From G047528285 sp047528285 (GTDB lineage Bacteria; Pseudomonadota; Gammaproteobacteria; Enterobacterales; Enterobacteriaceae): 64,000 bases of DNA. The notes beneath the pieces were generated by a model, which made no database searches, was not told where the DNA came from, and saw only the letters and a list, made by a program, of their open reading frames with translations. Positions 19,196-30,814 of this stretch are shown here, in pieces (position 1 is the stretch's first letter; each line of letters begins with the position of its first letter). The position numbers and the translations under genes were made by a program. Location of the stretch: assembly GCA_047528285.1 (NCBI GenBank), contig CP180022.1:1302001-1366000 (forward strand), given 5' to 3'.

Positions 19196-22007
19196 TTATC
19201 TCTAAGGGTTATTTTCGCGTGATTTTTTGTGGAGTGATTATTTTTTGGAGTAATGGGCCAGGTTGTGTATCATCTTTCTTACAGAGAGATATTTATATTC
19301 GCGTGCGTTGTTTGTTTGCCGGTGTAAATAAATTGGCTTTATTTACGCTGATGCTGGTTTTTACTCTATGTATCTAAAGTATTGGTATGCTAAAACATTA
19401 AACTTTGAAATAGGAAAACAGGGGTATTTATCTCAGTATTTACGTAAAAAAACTAACTACTGTTAGTAGGCTCGATCTTTGGTATTTTTTTTCGTTCTGT
19501 TTTTTGAGAAACTCAGATTCTCAGTTTATCCGAGAAGTAAATTACAAAATTCTCTGCCTGCAGCAGAGTCTACTCGCCATTTTTTTTGGTGTGAAAACTA
19601 TATATTTTCCAGATATTCTCAGTGAATTTGTTGAGCTGTTCCTTTTTTCAAATCCCCCTTATTCTTATGGGTATTATACTTTAAGTTATAGTAATAAATC
19701 TGTATTTTGACAGATTTAATATATTTTTGGCACGATGTAAGTTTGTGCATATCCATCATTTTATTGATGGAGCATGGCTTCCCATATAAATCAAATATTT
19801 AATTATGTGTTCATAATATTTATTAAATCATTTTTATGATGTAACATTTTATTTAAATATTTTATGCATATAAAATACTATTTATTATCTATTGGAATCA
19901 AATCTATGAAGTACGCAGACAAAATCTGCATAGAACACCTTTCATTGAAAATAATTTATAGCTAAAACCTCTGATTGTGCTCATGATTTTTATATGAGTC
20001 ATTAAACTTTTTATTGTATAATACTTCTCTTTTCAGAGAAAAGACTGATTAAATATCCGTAAAATAGCCAAATAGTTTTATATTGGCTCGTCCTTTTTAT
20101 TTCTCTGGATTTATTAAATCGTATAAAATGATTTGGGGATCATTGCAAGATTAATAAATTAGCATTTAGAACAAAACATTCATCAATATTATTATGCCTA
20201 TTAAAAGATAGGCGAGTAGATAGGCTTTAATTCGCATATCAAGTAGCTAAAATTGCAGTGCGATTCTTTGATGTTATGAATAGAGATGAATCAAGCTCTT
20301 CTAGATGGATGCAAAAATTTCCTTGATTGGTGTGGTAAATTTTTTACGATACAGATATAATCATGACCTTATTATTGACAATAATAATATCTGTAATTTC
20401 CTTCAATCTCTTACAGGATTTTATTGATTTTGTTTATATATATTAATAGGAATATACTGAATTATCTAGATGCTTTTCACAACTGAACTGTGTTGAATAA
20501 AAAAGTAAAATCAACATAAAAAATCAACACGTGATTTTAATGATATATTAGATTGTTGATAGGACTAGTCTTTAAATTTTTTAATGATATAAAATAAAAA
20601 GTATGGCGAATATTTTCCAAAGATAGAGTGTTTCGTATCTCCTATTTTCGGTATGCAATGAGATTTCATAAAATTACTTGTACTGATTTCTTTTTCAGCA
20701 GTCCTACTGGAGGCTAGTCCATTTCTGAACCTTGATCAACTCGATTTATCAAAAATTAAGGATAGTATCGCCTGGATGGGATTGAGAATACTAATAACTT
20801 TGTCGTGAGGCTATTCTTTTTCCTCAAGAAGAGAGAAGGCCTGTTCGGTTAAATTCTATTCCAAGATGTGATATACAATATTGACCAAATACTCCCGGTG
20901 GATACAAGGAGTATAATCATGTTTCTGTAAATTAACGCTTAAGTGGCAGTTTATGATACACAGGTGCTATGGAAAACTCGGACTTGTTAATAAGGATGCA
21001 TGACAATGTTATAAAAGGATATTGTCGTGCATCCTTATTTTGAATAAACCAATAACTTTATGAAAATATTTTTGTGTAGATACGTAAATTGAAATTATTG
21101 GCCTCTGTTTTTGTGTTATGATTTGTTAAATCTAATAATCTATTTATAAATGGAGCTGTTTGAGTTATAAAAAATATTATTTTGAATTTTCTTAAAGATA
21201 TCGATAATTACTTTAGTTTCTATAAATTATCTCTCTAAAATTCATGAGTTAGAGTATTTTGTTTCTGTAATTTCAAGCATAGAGAATCTCCAACTGGGGT
21301 TGTCTTTATATCGAAAATATAAAATGATAATGACATTGAAGTTCATCGATTTCACTTGTATTAAGTCAGGCAATATCTATACATTTTCTGAAATGTATTT
21401 TCAAAAAAGTAGACTATATCTAATCAAGGTATTTGAATCAGGAATTTTGAATTTAAAAGGTTAAAAACTATAAATGATTCCTATGTTTTTTTGAGTGAAA
21501 ATACTAGATGTGCAAGCGTGTAATAAATCTGTTGATTTAACTTACTGAAAATAAATCTCTTGTTTTGAGGAAAATTTATATAAGTTTTTTATGGTAACCG
21601 GATGCTAGTTTTATGTATTATCCAATTTTTTAGCTAAGCAACTTTATAAAATAATTTTATTGTTATGTTTGTTTAAATTTTAACCATCAAGAAAATAAAA
21701 GAATCCGTGATTTTTTGTAAAAACAGATAAAACTAGAAAAATTTTATGTTTAAAGTAATCTAAAATCAAATAGCTATTTTCTCGACGGTTAGGTAGAAGA
21801 AATACCCTTATGGATAGGTTGAAGTAATATGGATTGAAAAGAAAATTGCATCACAAGAAATGTATATATACCCCCCTATCCCTGATAGATGAGTGAAAGA
21901 GATAGTGTCTTTCATTTTTCTGTTAAAGGCTTCCCTAAATAAGGGAGAAGCACGCGGATTTATTTAAAACCCAACAGATAGGCACATCTCTTTTCTGCGA
22001 TTTAGTA
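19196..22007. other. 2.8-kb AT-rich spacer rich in inverted repeats
   Basis: No gene recognised. Inverted repeats seen: 19324-19346 (9 bp), 20066-20088 (6 bp then T-rich), 20196-20225 (GCCTAT with two alternative ATAGGC partners), 20351-20394 (nested arms of 8 and 9 bp), 20889-20914 (7 bp) and the long hairpin at 20989-21039. G+C is a little higher at 20700-20960, suggesting fossil coding sequence that could not be identified. Confidence 0.55.
20989..21039. repeat. Long hairpin, 19-bp stem
   Basis: AATAAGGATGCA (20989-21000), T, GACAAT pairs with ATTGTC, G, TGCATCCTTATT (21021-21039). That gives 18 Watson-Crick pairs and one T-G wobble around a 13-base loop. It is followed by TTG rather than a long T tract. 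It lies over 900 bases from any intact gene. It could be a terminator of a lost gene, a structured RNA or a mutational palindrome. Confidence 0.6.
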
Positions 22008-22820
22008 TTAGCTAGCAGCGGGATAAGTAAAAAACAGTAGATGAAGCATATTTAAAGAAAAATGTACCGCTGCTCCTATCCATAACCTACCGCTCCATTT
22101 CCATGCAAGGCCGTAGATAAAGCCTGCTAAAGCGGCAAAAATTATCATAAGCAGTCCAGATTTTAAATGTGCTAATCCAAACAGCAATGCGGTAATCCAT
22201 AAAGCAATTTGACTACCGGTAAACTTTTCCAGGCGACGTTGGATATAGCCGCGAAACAGTGCTTCTTCCGACAGTGAAACAAAAAATAGATTTGCTAACA
22301 TGAAATTTCCTAGCCAATCCGGGGTATGTATTTCTGGCGCCAGACCACCAAGCATCACTGCTAATAATAATAAGCTTGGCATACAAAGTAACAAAAGTAT
22401 CCACTTGTACGCCGTGGTGTTGGGTTGTGGTGAGGTAGCAAAAAATGACGGGAGACAACTTAACAATAAAAATGGAATCAGCGCTTTATCTAGACCGTAA
22501 TAAAGTGTGAACGGCTGGCTTTTAGGGCCGGCCAGTACTCCATCAAGAATTTTTGGTAAATGAAACCCCGGAGCTAAATGCATAAATAACATTAGGCTAC
22601 CGATAACAAGCAGAATCTCGCAGGAAACGGCGACTGGTTTATGGGACTGATAATGCTTGTGTAACAGGGCAATAAGTCCCGCAAGTGCTATGAAAATTAA
22701 TGCAGGTATCCCGACATAGCCTTGCCAAAATCCAGTTACTAAAGCTAGCGCTAGCAGCGTTAGCGCTGCATGAAAATGGAAAACGATGGCGGTAAGTGAT
22801 AAAATCAACAGATATTCCAA
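22008..22820 (-). CDS. CPBP (CAAX/Abi) family intramembrane metalloprotease
   Basis: Polytopic membrane protein of 270 residues with the three CPBP motifs: E-E-A-L-F-R (E185, E186, R190), F-G-L-A-H (F214, H218) and H-F-S-L-N (H253, N257). Around seven or eight hydrophobic helices. Family members include CAAX prenyl proteases and Abi-type proteins; substrate and role here are unknown. The start is a TTG (22820) with AGGA about ten bases upstream; no in-frame ATG fits. It stands alone between two long spacers and is the least expected intact gene of the window. Confidence 0.88.
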   Translation of the reverse strand: MEYLLILSLTAIVFHFHAALTLLALALVTGFWQGYVGIPALIFIALAGLIALLHKHYQSHKPVAVSCEILLVIGSLMLFMHLAPGFHLPKILDGVLAGPKSQPFTLYYGLDKALIPFLLLSCLPSFFATSPQPNTTAYKWILLLLCMPSLLLLAVMLGGLAPEIHTPDWLGNFMLANLFFVSLSEEALFRGYIQRRLEKFTGSQIALWITALLFGLAHLKSGLLMIIFAALAGFIYGLAWKWSGRLWIGAAVHFSLNMLHLLFFTYPAAS

Positions 22821-24657
22821 TATTATTATTTCCTATTTATTATCTGTTTATATTCTTCCTTTAAAAAGGAGAATACACCTATACGTTATGTTAAATTTAA
22901 AAAACCGCTAAAAATTTTTACCAAGACTATTATAAATAGTATATAGAAAAAAAGATAAAAGTGCTAACAGATTTTAATTTTCAGGTTTTTCTCCTATCTT
23001 TTAACTAAGGATGAAAAGAAAAATAAAGATAATATGAATTATTATTTTCTTAATAAGAAACATATTAATTACACAGTGTAAAATAATTTTAATTTCTCAT
23101 AAAGATATTTTATTTTCCTTTGTGATTTACATGCGTTAACCGGCAGCATGTACTTTTTATATTGCACTAATGGCGGGGTTTCCAAATTTAGATTTTTGAT
23201 TATTGAATTTCTACATTTTTAGAAATGTAACTTTATAACATATTAGATATTATTTTTCTTCTCGCTTCTATATCTAATAGAAGTTATATGTAATTACCAT
23301 CAAGTATCGAAAGAACCAACGGTACATTCTTTTAGGAGTATTTACCAATGTTTCAAATTTATTTTCTATCAGAAATCTGAAACAAGGTGAATTACAACTC
23401 TATTATCGATATAGCAAAAATAGCTAGAGGTGTAATGGAAAATAATTATAGGAGTATAGGGTTTGTTGAATACTGTTCTGGATTAATTTTTAAAATCATG
23501 CTAAAATAAAAAACAAATTGCAGGTGTATAGTTCATCCGTGGTGAAGTTATTATTTACGGTGAATCAAATATTTAGAAAACTTTTTTAAAATAAAGAATC
23601 CAATTTCCTGCAATTATATGCCAAGAATAGCAGAAGTAACGCACTTTGGATCATGTTGTTAGATTAATAATCGTACAGATATGCTACAGAAATAATTAAT
23701 ATTTAATCATATTTAGTATCAGTCATGCATATGACTGATACACGGTTTATTTATATGAATTTGTTAGATTCAGCGAGATAAATATTAAAGAAAATATACC
23801 CATTGGCTAGAATTACATTATTTTGATTTATGTATTAGCATCAAGCATCTCACTCATAAAATCATTTTCTTTTTGAAATCACAAGCAATGTATCAGCAGG
23901 TTATTGGATGGCATATAGCCGTGCTATATTATCAATAAATATACATCAATCACTCTATTTTAGGACTTTCAACTCGTTAAATCAATAATAATTTCTAAAT
24001 TTTATATTCTGTACCTTCAGGTTAATTAGCTATATTTTTGCTAAACACTTTGAGACTAATATCGGAATATGCCAAGTAAGAACTAATCTGGATAGCGATA
24101 GTTGACTTTATTCCCCTCCGTATTAATGTGTAGATATTCATGTTTTCCAACAACTAGCTAAATGAATTGTCAGTTTACTAGGCCTACTTTTTATGATGAA
24201 GAAGAAGCATTTTATCGGTAATCGCTCTGTCGCCGCCACATGGGCTTTAAGTGTTACTTCTGAGGCTAAGTGAATACTAATAAAAGAGGATTAATATTTT
24301 TTAGCTAAATTTCGGACTACACGATAATTTCCAGTAGGCGCGGTTGAGTTAAATTATCGCTGGCATGTAGTTTAAAAATGTGAAAGAAACCGTTTTGGAT
24401 GCCGACGAAATTCTGTCTCTTGTTTCCTAATAAGAAAGAGTTATCGGGAAAGGTGGAATCGGAAGTATTTTTCTCACATAGCAATGTGGTGGCAAGTAAG
24501 CAACTAACTTCCTTATTTTTATATCAAAATTGTTATTTCGATTATAGAAATTAAAGATATAAATGTTGTAATTGTATTAAAAATGATTATTTTTAACTTG
24601 TTGGCTGGCCCCCCGCCGCCTTTCGGCAAGCGATTGAGTAACTGGAGCTTGAAACGA
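22821..24657. other. AT-rich spacer upstream of glk
   Basis: No gene recognised. A perfect 11-bp inverted repeat with a GCAT loop lies at 23716-23741. A 9-bp stem with a 20-base loop lies at 24322-24359, flanked by ACTAC/GTAGT. A 26-codon frame at 24193-24273 (M-M-K-K-K-H-F-I-G-N-R-S) has higher G+C than its surroundings. A GC-rich patch at 24607-24632 precedes glk. The glk promoter was not identified. Confidence 0.5.
23716..23741. repeat. Perfect 26-base palindrome (11-bp arms, GCAT centre)
   Basis: GTATCAGTCAT at 23716-23726 is exactly repeated in inverse at 23731-23741 around GCAT, itself almost continuing the symmetry. Such perfect dyads are typical of repressor operators, but no intact gene starts nearby (glk is about 900 bases downstream). 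Confidence 0.6.
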
Positions 24658-25623
24658 ATGACTAATTATGTCCTGGTTGGCGATGTTGGCGGAACTAACG
24701 CTAGGCTGGCGTTGTGCAATGTGGATACGGGAGAGATCTCTCATATCCATACTTATTCCGGTGATGATTATGATACCTTAGAACGGGTTATCTGTCGTTA
24801 TTTGACTGTTCAAAAAGTGGAAATTAAAGAAGCTTGTATTGCTATTGCTTGCCCAATTACTGATGATTGGGTTGAAATGACGAACCACTCTTGGGCTTTC
24901 TCCATTCAAGAAATGAAGGCCAGTTTTGAATTGGAAGAACTCGAAATCATCAATGATTTTACTGCGGTGTCGATGGCTATTCCGATGCTAACCGAGAAAG
25001 ATGTCATTCAGTTCGGCGGCGGAAAATCTATTGCCGGAAAGCCTATTGCTATTTACGGTGCGGGTACGGGGCTTGGGGTCAGTCATTTGATTCAGGTAGA
25101 TAAGCGCTGGATTAGTTTATCAGGGGAGGGTGGTCATGTGGATTTTGCTCCAAACGGCAAAGAAGAGGATGAGATTTTTTCAGTATTAAGCGCAGAGTTA
25201 GGGCATGTTTCTGCGGAACGGCTACTTTCCGGACCGGGGCTAATCAATTTATATCGTGCTATCGTGAAGGCTGATGGACGATTGCCTGAAGAGCTATTGC
25301 CAAAACAGGTTACTGAACAGGCGTTAAATGATAGTTGTATTGATAGCCGGCGGGCCTTATCTCTTTTTTGTGTTCTAATGGGCCGTTTCGGCGGAAATCT
25401 GGCATTGAATATGGGTACTTTTGGCGGTGTCTATATCGCCGGCGGTATTGTTCCTCGATTTTTAGATTTCTTCCGTGCTTCAGGGTTCCGGGTAGCATTT
25501 GAAGATAAAGGGCGATTTAAAGATTACTTGTTGGATATTCCTGTATATTTGATTTGCCATGATCAGCCCGGCTTGCTTGGTGCTGGCGCCCATATGCGCC
25601 AACTGATGGGACATCAACTTTAA
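24658..25623 (+). CDS. glk: Glucokinase
   Basis: Phosphorylates glucose with ATP to glucose 6-phosphate; soluble ROK/hexokinase-fold enzyme. 321 residues from the ATG at 24658, the same as E. coli. Phosphate-binding G-D-V-G-G-T-N-A-R at residues 8-16, E-I-I-N-D-F-T-A-V-S-M-A-I, Y-G-A-G-T-G-L-G and G-E-G-G-H-V-D-F-A-P are intact. The frame is open upstream to an ATG at 24583, but that extension (rich in proline) has no counterpart in glucokinases and a GGAG site precedes 24658. Monocistronic, with a likely terminator at 25661-25700. Confidence 0.97.
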   Translation: MTNYVLVGDVGGTNARLALCNVDTGEISHIHTYSGDDYDTLERVICRYLTVQKVEIKEACIAIACPITDDWVEMTNHSWAFSIQEMKASFELEELEIINDFTAVSMAIPMLTEKDVIQFGGGKSIAGKPIAIYGAGTGLGVSHLIQVDKRWISLSGEGGHVDFAPNGKEEDEIFSVLSAELGHVSAERLLSGPGLINLYRAIVKADGRLPEELLPKQVTEQALNDSCIDSRRALSLFCVLMGRFGGNLALNMGTFGGVYIAGGIVPRFLDFFRASGFRVAFEDKGRFKDYLLDIPVYLICHDQPGLLGAGAHMRQLMGHQL

Positions 25624-25660
25624 ATGCTTATGTTTCCCCCACCTTTCTTTCCGTTTCATT

Positions 25661-25700
25661 GATACCACCCCTGTTATTTGAAGGGTAATCCGGTATTTTT
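25661..25700 (+). terminator. Probable intrinsic terminator of glk
   Basis: Forty bases after the glk stop, ATACC and CCCCT arms pair with AGGGT and GGTAT across a short interior loop, followed by five T. Located where a monocistronic terminator is expected. Confidence 0.55.
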
Positions 25701-27027
25701 ATGCCATTTTCCATTTTCATCCAATAAGTCATAAAGGGCTAAACGAATGTTTCATTTAATGTCAGAGGTCTATTATGAAGTGAAATGATTTGCATTATTT
25801 ACTGCACCAGATGTTCTGTATTTCAAAATTCATATCGTTAAGGCGCAATTATCTGGTATAATATCCATATAGTAAGAACCATATGTAGGATCCTATTAAA
25901 AAATTCGTAATAAATAATTCATATTCACCATACCATTATGGTATGAAGTTAACTTTAATTTTATAAATTACACACCTGTTAGGTGATTATTTAATCAGAA
26001 CAGCTCATGATTCAATTTGTTGAATGAAGTCTATGAATATTTTCAGAAATGTCTATTAGGATATTCTACGGTATTCTAAAGTTGCTCCTCCAGTCCCACA
26101 AGAACCAATCTAATTCTCAAGGATTACAGATTAAGCATAAACCACCTAATTTTCTATTTTTCATCTGTTTATTTTTGTATTGTTGCCCGATTTACGAGAA
26201 ACAGGGGTGCATTAATCGGCATGATAACTTTTCGAAAAGCTGATCGTATAGTGTTATATGGCACATTGCCTATAATTATAAAAACCTAAATAATTCTATA
26301 TTTCTATTCAATATTCTCTCCTTTCTGTACATATTAAGCGGAATAGCTTATTGGATCTAAATTCATGCGGGATGGGATGGTATGTACTTAGCATTTTTTA
26401 TTTTAGTGACTATATTAGAGAAGAGATATTAGATGTCCGTGAATTCTATATGTTTCAACCGTTCAAAGGGGATACTCCGTGAGTATTAAACGGACCTTGT
26501 TTCAGTTACTCAACATCTGAGGAAACGGTGGGAAAGGATCAATCATTCGCCACATGAATCAAAAGGATACGTTGTAAAACTCATAACCAATATCATGTCT
26601 ATGTGTTATTTTGGGCGAAATTAGATTAGGTGTAATAGTTTTTTTAAAAAACAGGTTATCTAGGGCTATGGAAGAAAAATATTCCGCAAATAAAGAAGTT
26701 AAAATCATATAGTTAAATAATAGAAAATATCACGATATGTAGGTACCTATGGATATAGATCCCTAGGTCTATGGATTAATAAGGGAAAAATATTATATTA
26801 GAGCTGACTCTTTAAGACGTTAATATTCATTTTAAAACTAAAATAATAAGAAAATTACTTTAATTTAAGTATTTGGAAAATTTCTAAAAAGCATAAGTTA
26901 TAATATGATCTATGGTGTTAGCGGAAATCGCTCTCATCCTAGTTAAGGAATTTGATGTAACTAGAGATCGCAAAATTTTTATTCTCTAAAATTGCTGCGG
27001 TTGACCGGATCTGTTGCATGATAGAAT

Positions 27028-27059
27028 TTAGAGTGTATTCGCATATGAATATACTCTAA
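27028..27059. repeat. 13-bp hairpin
   Basis: TTAGAGTGTATTC pairs with GAATATACTCTAA with one G-T wobble and a GCATAT loop. It lies about 160 bases beyond the murJ stop, so it could end murJ transcription, although no T tract follows on that strand. Confidence 0.5.
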
Positions 27060-27219
27060 TAAAAAGATTGTTGGATAAAATGGATTGGTATTTAGCGGAC
27101 ATGATATACAATTGAAATGTATAACCTAAATTGCTGTATACAGAAAAGTAATCACTGCGTATCTGAGAAAACGGTAGGGCTGTGCGTTATTTGATTAAAA
27201 ATAATAGATTTTAGTTGGC

Positions 27220-28779
27220 TTATAGCGTACGCGTGAAGTGGCGTGGGCGAAATCCCAACAAGTATAACGCGGAACAATAAACAATGCTCCCTACCGCCAT
27301 TACGCCCATTAGGCGTATTAGTCGCCAAGGCATACTGCCATTTGCCCAATCCTGTTGCATCACAGTCAGCAAACCAATCATAGCTGTGGCCATGATAACT
27401 ACCGCTAGGAAGAGCCGGCAGAAAAAATTAAGCCATCCAGGTTGTGGTAAAAAAAAATTTTTTCTACGTAGCTGCCAGTACAGGAGGCCAGCATTAAAAC
27501 AGGCAGCCAGTCCGATGGACAGAGAGAGACCAGCATGCTTCAGGGTATCGATAAAGATCAAATTCATTAATTGTGTCATGATTAAAGTAATCATTGCCAC
27601 TCGCCCCGGCGTTTTGCTGTCCTTACGAGAGTAAAATCCTGGAGCTAGGACTTTCACCAGAATTAACCCAATTAGGCCTACTGAATGGGCCATTAATGCT
27701 TTTTGTGTCATTAGGGCGTCAAATGCGGAAAATTTACCGTACTGGAACAGCGCTACGGTTAATGGATGGGCCAAGATTCCAAGCGCCACCGCACTGGGAA
27801 GTGCCAGAATGAAGCATAAACGTAGGCCCCAGTCTAACAGGCTGGAGTATTCATCATGATTACCACGGGTAAAGCTTTGCGACAGTGCAGGTAGCAAAAT
27901 GGTCCCTAGCGCTACACCAAGTATCCCTGAGGGGAATTCCATCAATCTATCGGCGTAATACATCCAAGACACTGAGCCGGCCACTAGAAAGGAGGAAAAA
28001 ATACTATTAATAATTATAGAAATTTGGCTTACTGATACACCAAGGATAGCTGATCCCATTTGCCGTAGTACGCGCCATGTGCCTTCGTTGGAAAACTGCA
28101 CTTTGGGTAGCACCAACATACCAATTTTTTTCAAGTGAGGTAATTGATAGCTCAATTGTAGGAAGCCACCAGCTAGCACGGCCCAGGCCATCGCCATGAT
28201 AGGCGGATGAAACAAGGGCGCAGCGAGCAGCGCAAAACATATCATGCTGATATTGAGCCATGTTGGTGCAAACGCAGGCACCGAGAAGCGATTCCAGGTA
28301 TTAAGGATTGCTCCTACTAGTGAAGTGAGAGAGATGAGCAGAATGTAAGGAAAGGTAACGCGCAATAACGTCGTTGTTAAGGCAAATTTTTCTTGCGTAT
28401 CGATAAATCCTGGTGCGGTTATTACGATTATCCAAGGTGCGGCTAGAATACCGGTGATAGTTACTAGTGCCAGCACTAGCGTGAGCAAGCCGGCGACAAA
28501 ACTGATAAATACACGCGTTGCTTCATCTCCTTGTTGGCTTTTGTATTCTGCTAAGATAGGCACGAAGGCTTGTGAAAAGGCGCCTTCGGCGAAGATGCCT
28601 CGAAGAAAATTTGGGATTTTGAAGGAGATAAAAAAGGCATCGCTTGCCATACTTGTACCAAATACTCGTGCCATGACAGCATCGCGGATAAACCCTAAGA
28701 TGCGAGAAAAAAATGTCATGGAGCTGATCACTGCCAGCAATTTTAATAAATTCACGGTGTTATTTTTCTCTTTTTCCAC
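27220..28779 (-). CDS. murJ: Lipid II flippase MurJ
   Basis: Flips lipid II across the inner membrane for peptidoglycan synthesis; MOP-superfamily protein with about 14 helices. 519 residues (E. coli 511). The N-terminal signature F-S-R-I-L-G-F-I-R-D-A and A-E-G-A-F-S-Q-A-F-V-P-I-L-A-E-Y are intact, as is Y-Y-A-D-R-L-M-E-F-P. Two GTG starts are possible: 28779, with AAGGTGG three bases upstream, and 28755, which matches the E. coli N-terminus (N-L-L-K). The first is listed. Its substrate comes from the mraY-murG genes at 46-51 kb. Confidence 0.95.
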   Translation of the reverse strand: MEKEKNNTVNLLKLLAVISSMTFFSRILGFIRDAVMARVFGTSMASDAFFISFKIPNFLRGIFAEGAFSQAFVPILAEYKSQQGDEATRVFISFVAGLLTLVLALVTITGILAAPWIIVITAPGFIDTQEKFALTTTLLRVTFPYILLISLTSLVGAILNTWNRFSVPAFAPTWLNISMICFALLAAPLFHPPIMAMAWAVLAGGFLQLSYQLPHLKKIGMLVLPKVQFSNEGTWRVLRQMGSAILGVSVSQISIIINSIFSSFLVAGSVSWMYYADRLMEFPSGILGVALGTILLPALSQSFTRGNHDEYSSLLDWGLRLCFILALPSAVALGILAHPLTVALFQYGKFSAFDALMTQKALMAHSVGLIGLILVKVLAPGFYSRKDSKTPGRVAMITLIMTQLMNLIFIDTLKHAGLSLSIGLAACFNAGLLYWQLRRKNFFLPQPGWLNFFCRLFLAVVIMATAMIGLLTVMQQDWANGSMPWRLIRLMGVMAVGSIVYCSALYLLGFRPRHFTRTL

Positions 28780-30188
28780 GGACCACCTTAAGGAGAATTA
28801 ATGATATCTGTTAAATTCTGATTCTTTGAGTGTAGATTAAAGAACTATGATAAATAATTGTATACTGTTATTTGGCTCTTTTTAAAATAAAAAATAGGAA
28901 GTGTGTCTTGTAAAACATTGGTTACATCTGGTTGTATGATATACGTACTTTGATAACGTAGAAGACCATTGCAAGGCAATGATAAATTTAGTGCTACTAA
29001 AGTAGTTATTTATCTTAGTCTTTGTCTTCTCGTAAAAATAGGTGATAACAATGGTAAGTAGATACAATGACGGTTTTTAGTTTTTACTGCTCGAGATGAA
29101 AACAAGCCAATAATTAAAGTAAAACTATTTGCTAATCTGGTTTAGTAAGAAATTTGAACGATACAGTCGTATAATGCTGCTATAAGATATCCTTCTATGG
29201 TCGTATATTAAAATCATCAATATAATTAGAATATACATATTAAGGCATGGTATTAATATTGCATTTTTGTTCCCAAGTTCTTGTTTTTATGGTTGGACAA
29301 TTTGTGTTTTATTGGATTCGAATCAGGATAATTAAAGAATTGTATGCTTTTTATAAAGAAAATCTGTAACAGAAAAAATCAACATTTTCCATATCATGGT
29401 TGATGAAACCATTTCACTTTTGATTGAATCATCATTAAATTTATATAAAGTTTCTTATACTTAAGAATGATTATATATCAAACTCGGATTATTATGAATA
29501 TTTTACTCCGTAATATCGTTTATGAGATTGGTATTCATATCTATACAATCAGATAAAAAACAAGCACAATATTGCTTAGAAAGTTAATGAATCAGGTGTA
29601 AGAATTATTGCACCTGATTGGCTCATAATAGCATAAAAATATTGTTTTATAGTATAAGAATTAAAATAACAGAAAAGGAAATTATTTCCTAAGAAACAAA
29701 TTGCTTACATATTTGCAGCATTACAGGGGTATCAATCATAAACTTTTAATTTATTTAACAAAATTTGCATTGATTAGAGATTTGCTTTTTCTAAAGCTCA
29801 CTGAAGAGCCAGAAATTGTTATAAACCATGATAAGTGTTATGGTTGTGCAATGATATTTTTCAGCTTGTTTTTGATAAGGATGTTAACTTGTTTCTAACC
29901 TCGTGCTTTTAAATTAGCTGAACAATATATTTAGAATAGGTGAGATTATTTCTAATAAACTTTAGAATTATCGTTGCATGAATTAACTAGAAATAAGAAA
30001 CAATGACTATTGCCGAGTGAAGAACCAGAAATGGCACACATTTAATTCTGTTATAAATCCACTCGTTGTGACTTATAGCAATGCATTTCTTTGAGCATAG
30101 TTTTTGTTAACTATCAGTTTAATTTCAATACTACCATTTATAGTAAGTATGTTCTTTATGCTAATTATAAGTAAAAATTATTTTATTT
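28780..30188. other. AT-rich spacer upstream of murJ
   Basis: No gene recognised. A perfect 9-bp hairpin with a 12-base loop lies at 29590-29619 (AATCAGGTG/CACCTGATT). The frame at 29701-29898 has slightly protein-like stretches but matches nothing convincingly. G+C rises a little at 28915-28985. Confidence 0.45.
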
Positions 30189-30215
30189 AATTTAATGCAT
30201 AATATGCATTAAATT
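30189..30215. repeat. Perfect 27-base palindrome (13+1+13)
   Basis: AATTTAATGCATA and its exact inverse flank a single A. Base composition is almost pure A/T except for the two GC steps of TGCA. The longest uninterrupted dyad in the window. Confidence 0.6.
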
Positions 30216-30814
30216 TATTGTATGTCCTATTTTTCAAGGAACTTTAAGTTTTATTACTGCTGATTTTCATGGTCACCCATGTACTGAAAATACTTTATAT
30301 AGTATATAGGAAGATCCTTTAATAACCGTTATCAACATGTTCAATCTTAAGCAGAGATTTAGCTTTATAGAGAAAGGTCTGAGACTTGCGGTAATGATGA
30401 AACGTAAAGTACAGTAATTCTTGATGCTTTTTCCCCGCATCATGTTACATAGTTTCAATTATCTAATAAGGCTTTTATGTGAAAGCATAGCTAATAAGTG
30501 ATAAGACATAGAAAAATCAAATATAAAAATTAATTAGCAAACCAAGTAGTTAAATTGGTTTTATTTTGGCATTATAAATGATAATTCGATTTTTAGTGAT
30601 AAAGTTACAATATTTTTTTGAAACGGATATTTATATAGTTGTTGATGAGCTTTTATTCAACAGATTCAGTCGTAGTATGGGATATACCTTGCCTTTTTAT
30701 TTCTTGTAAATGAACCCTATCACTTAAAATATCTCGTTTATAATCAATACTTTATAGTATATCGAAGACGATTTAGGATCGTTTAAGTTATAAAAATCAT
30801 GATCATATAATTTT

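Larger units (their letters stand above)
25624..27219. other. AT-rich spacer between glk and murJ
   Basis: Convergent ends of glk and murJ separated by 1.6 kb. Apart from the glk terminator it holds a 17-base palindrome at 25929-25945, a 6-bp hairpin at 26472-26486, an 8-base direct repeat CTATGGAT near 26747 and 26769, and a 13-bp hairpin at 27028-27059. No gene could be read; the frame at 26049-26243 looks random. Confidence 0.5.

Noticed and set aside
29311..29335. tRNA-like T-arm word GGATTCGAATC
   Set aside because: No flanking T stem, anticodon arm or acceptor stem could be built on either strand.
29701..29898. 65-codon frame with cysteines near its end, and a vague TatD-like stretch
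   Set aside because: Only three or four matches to TatD without consistent register, so not better than chance.
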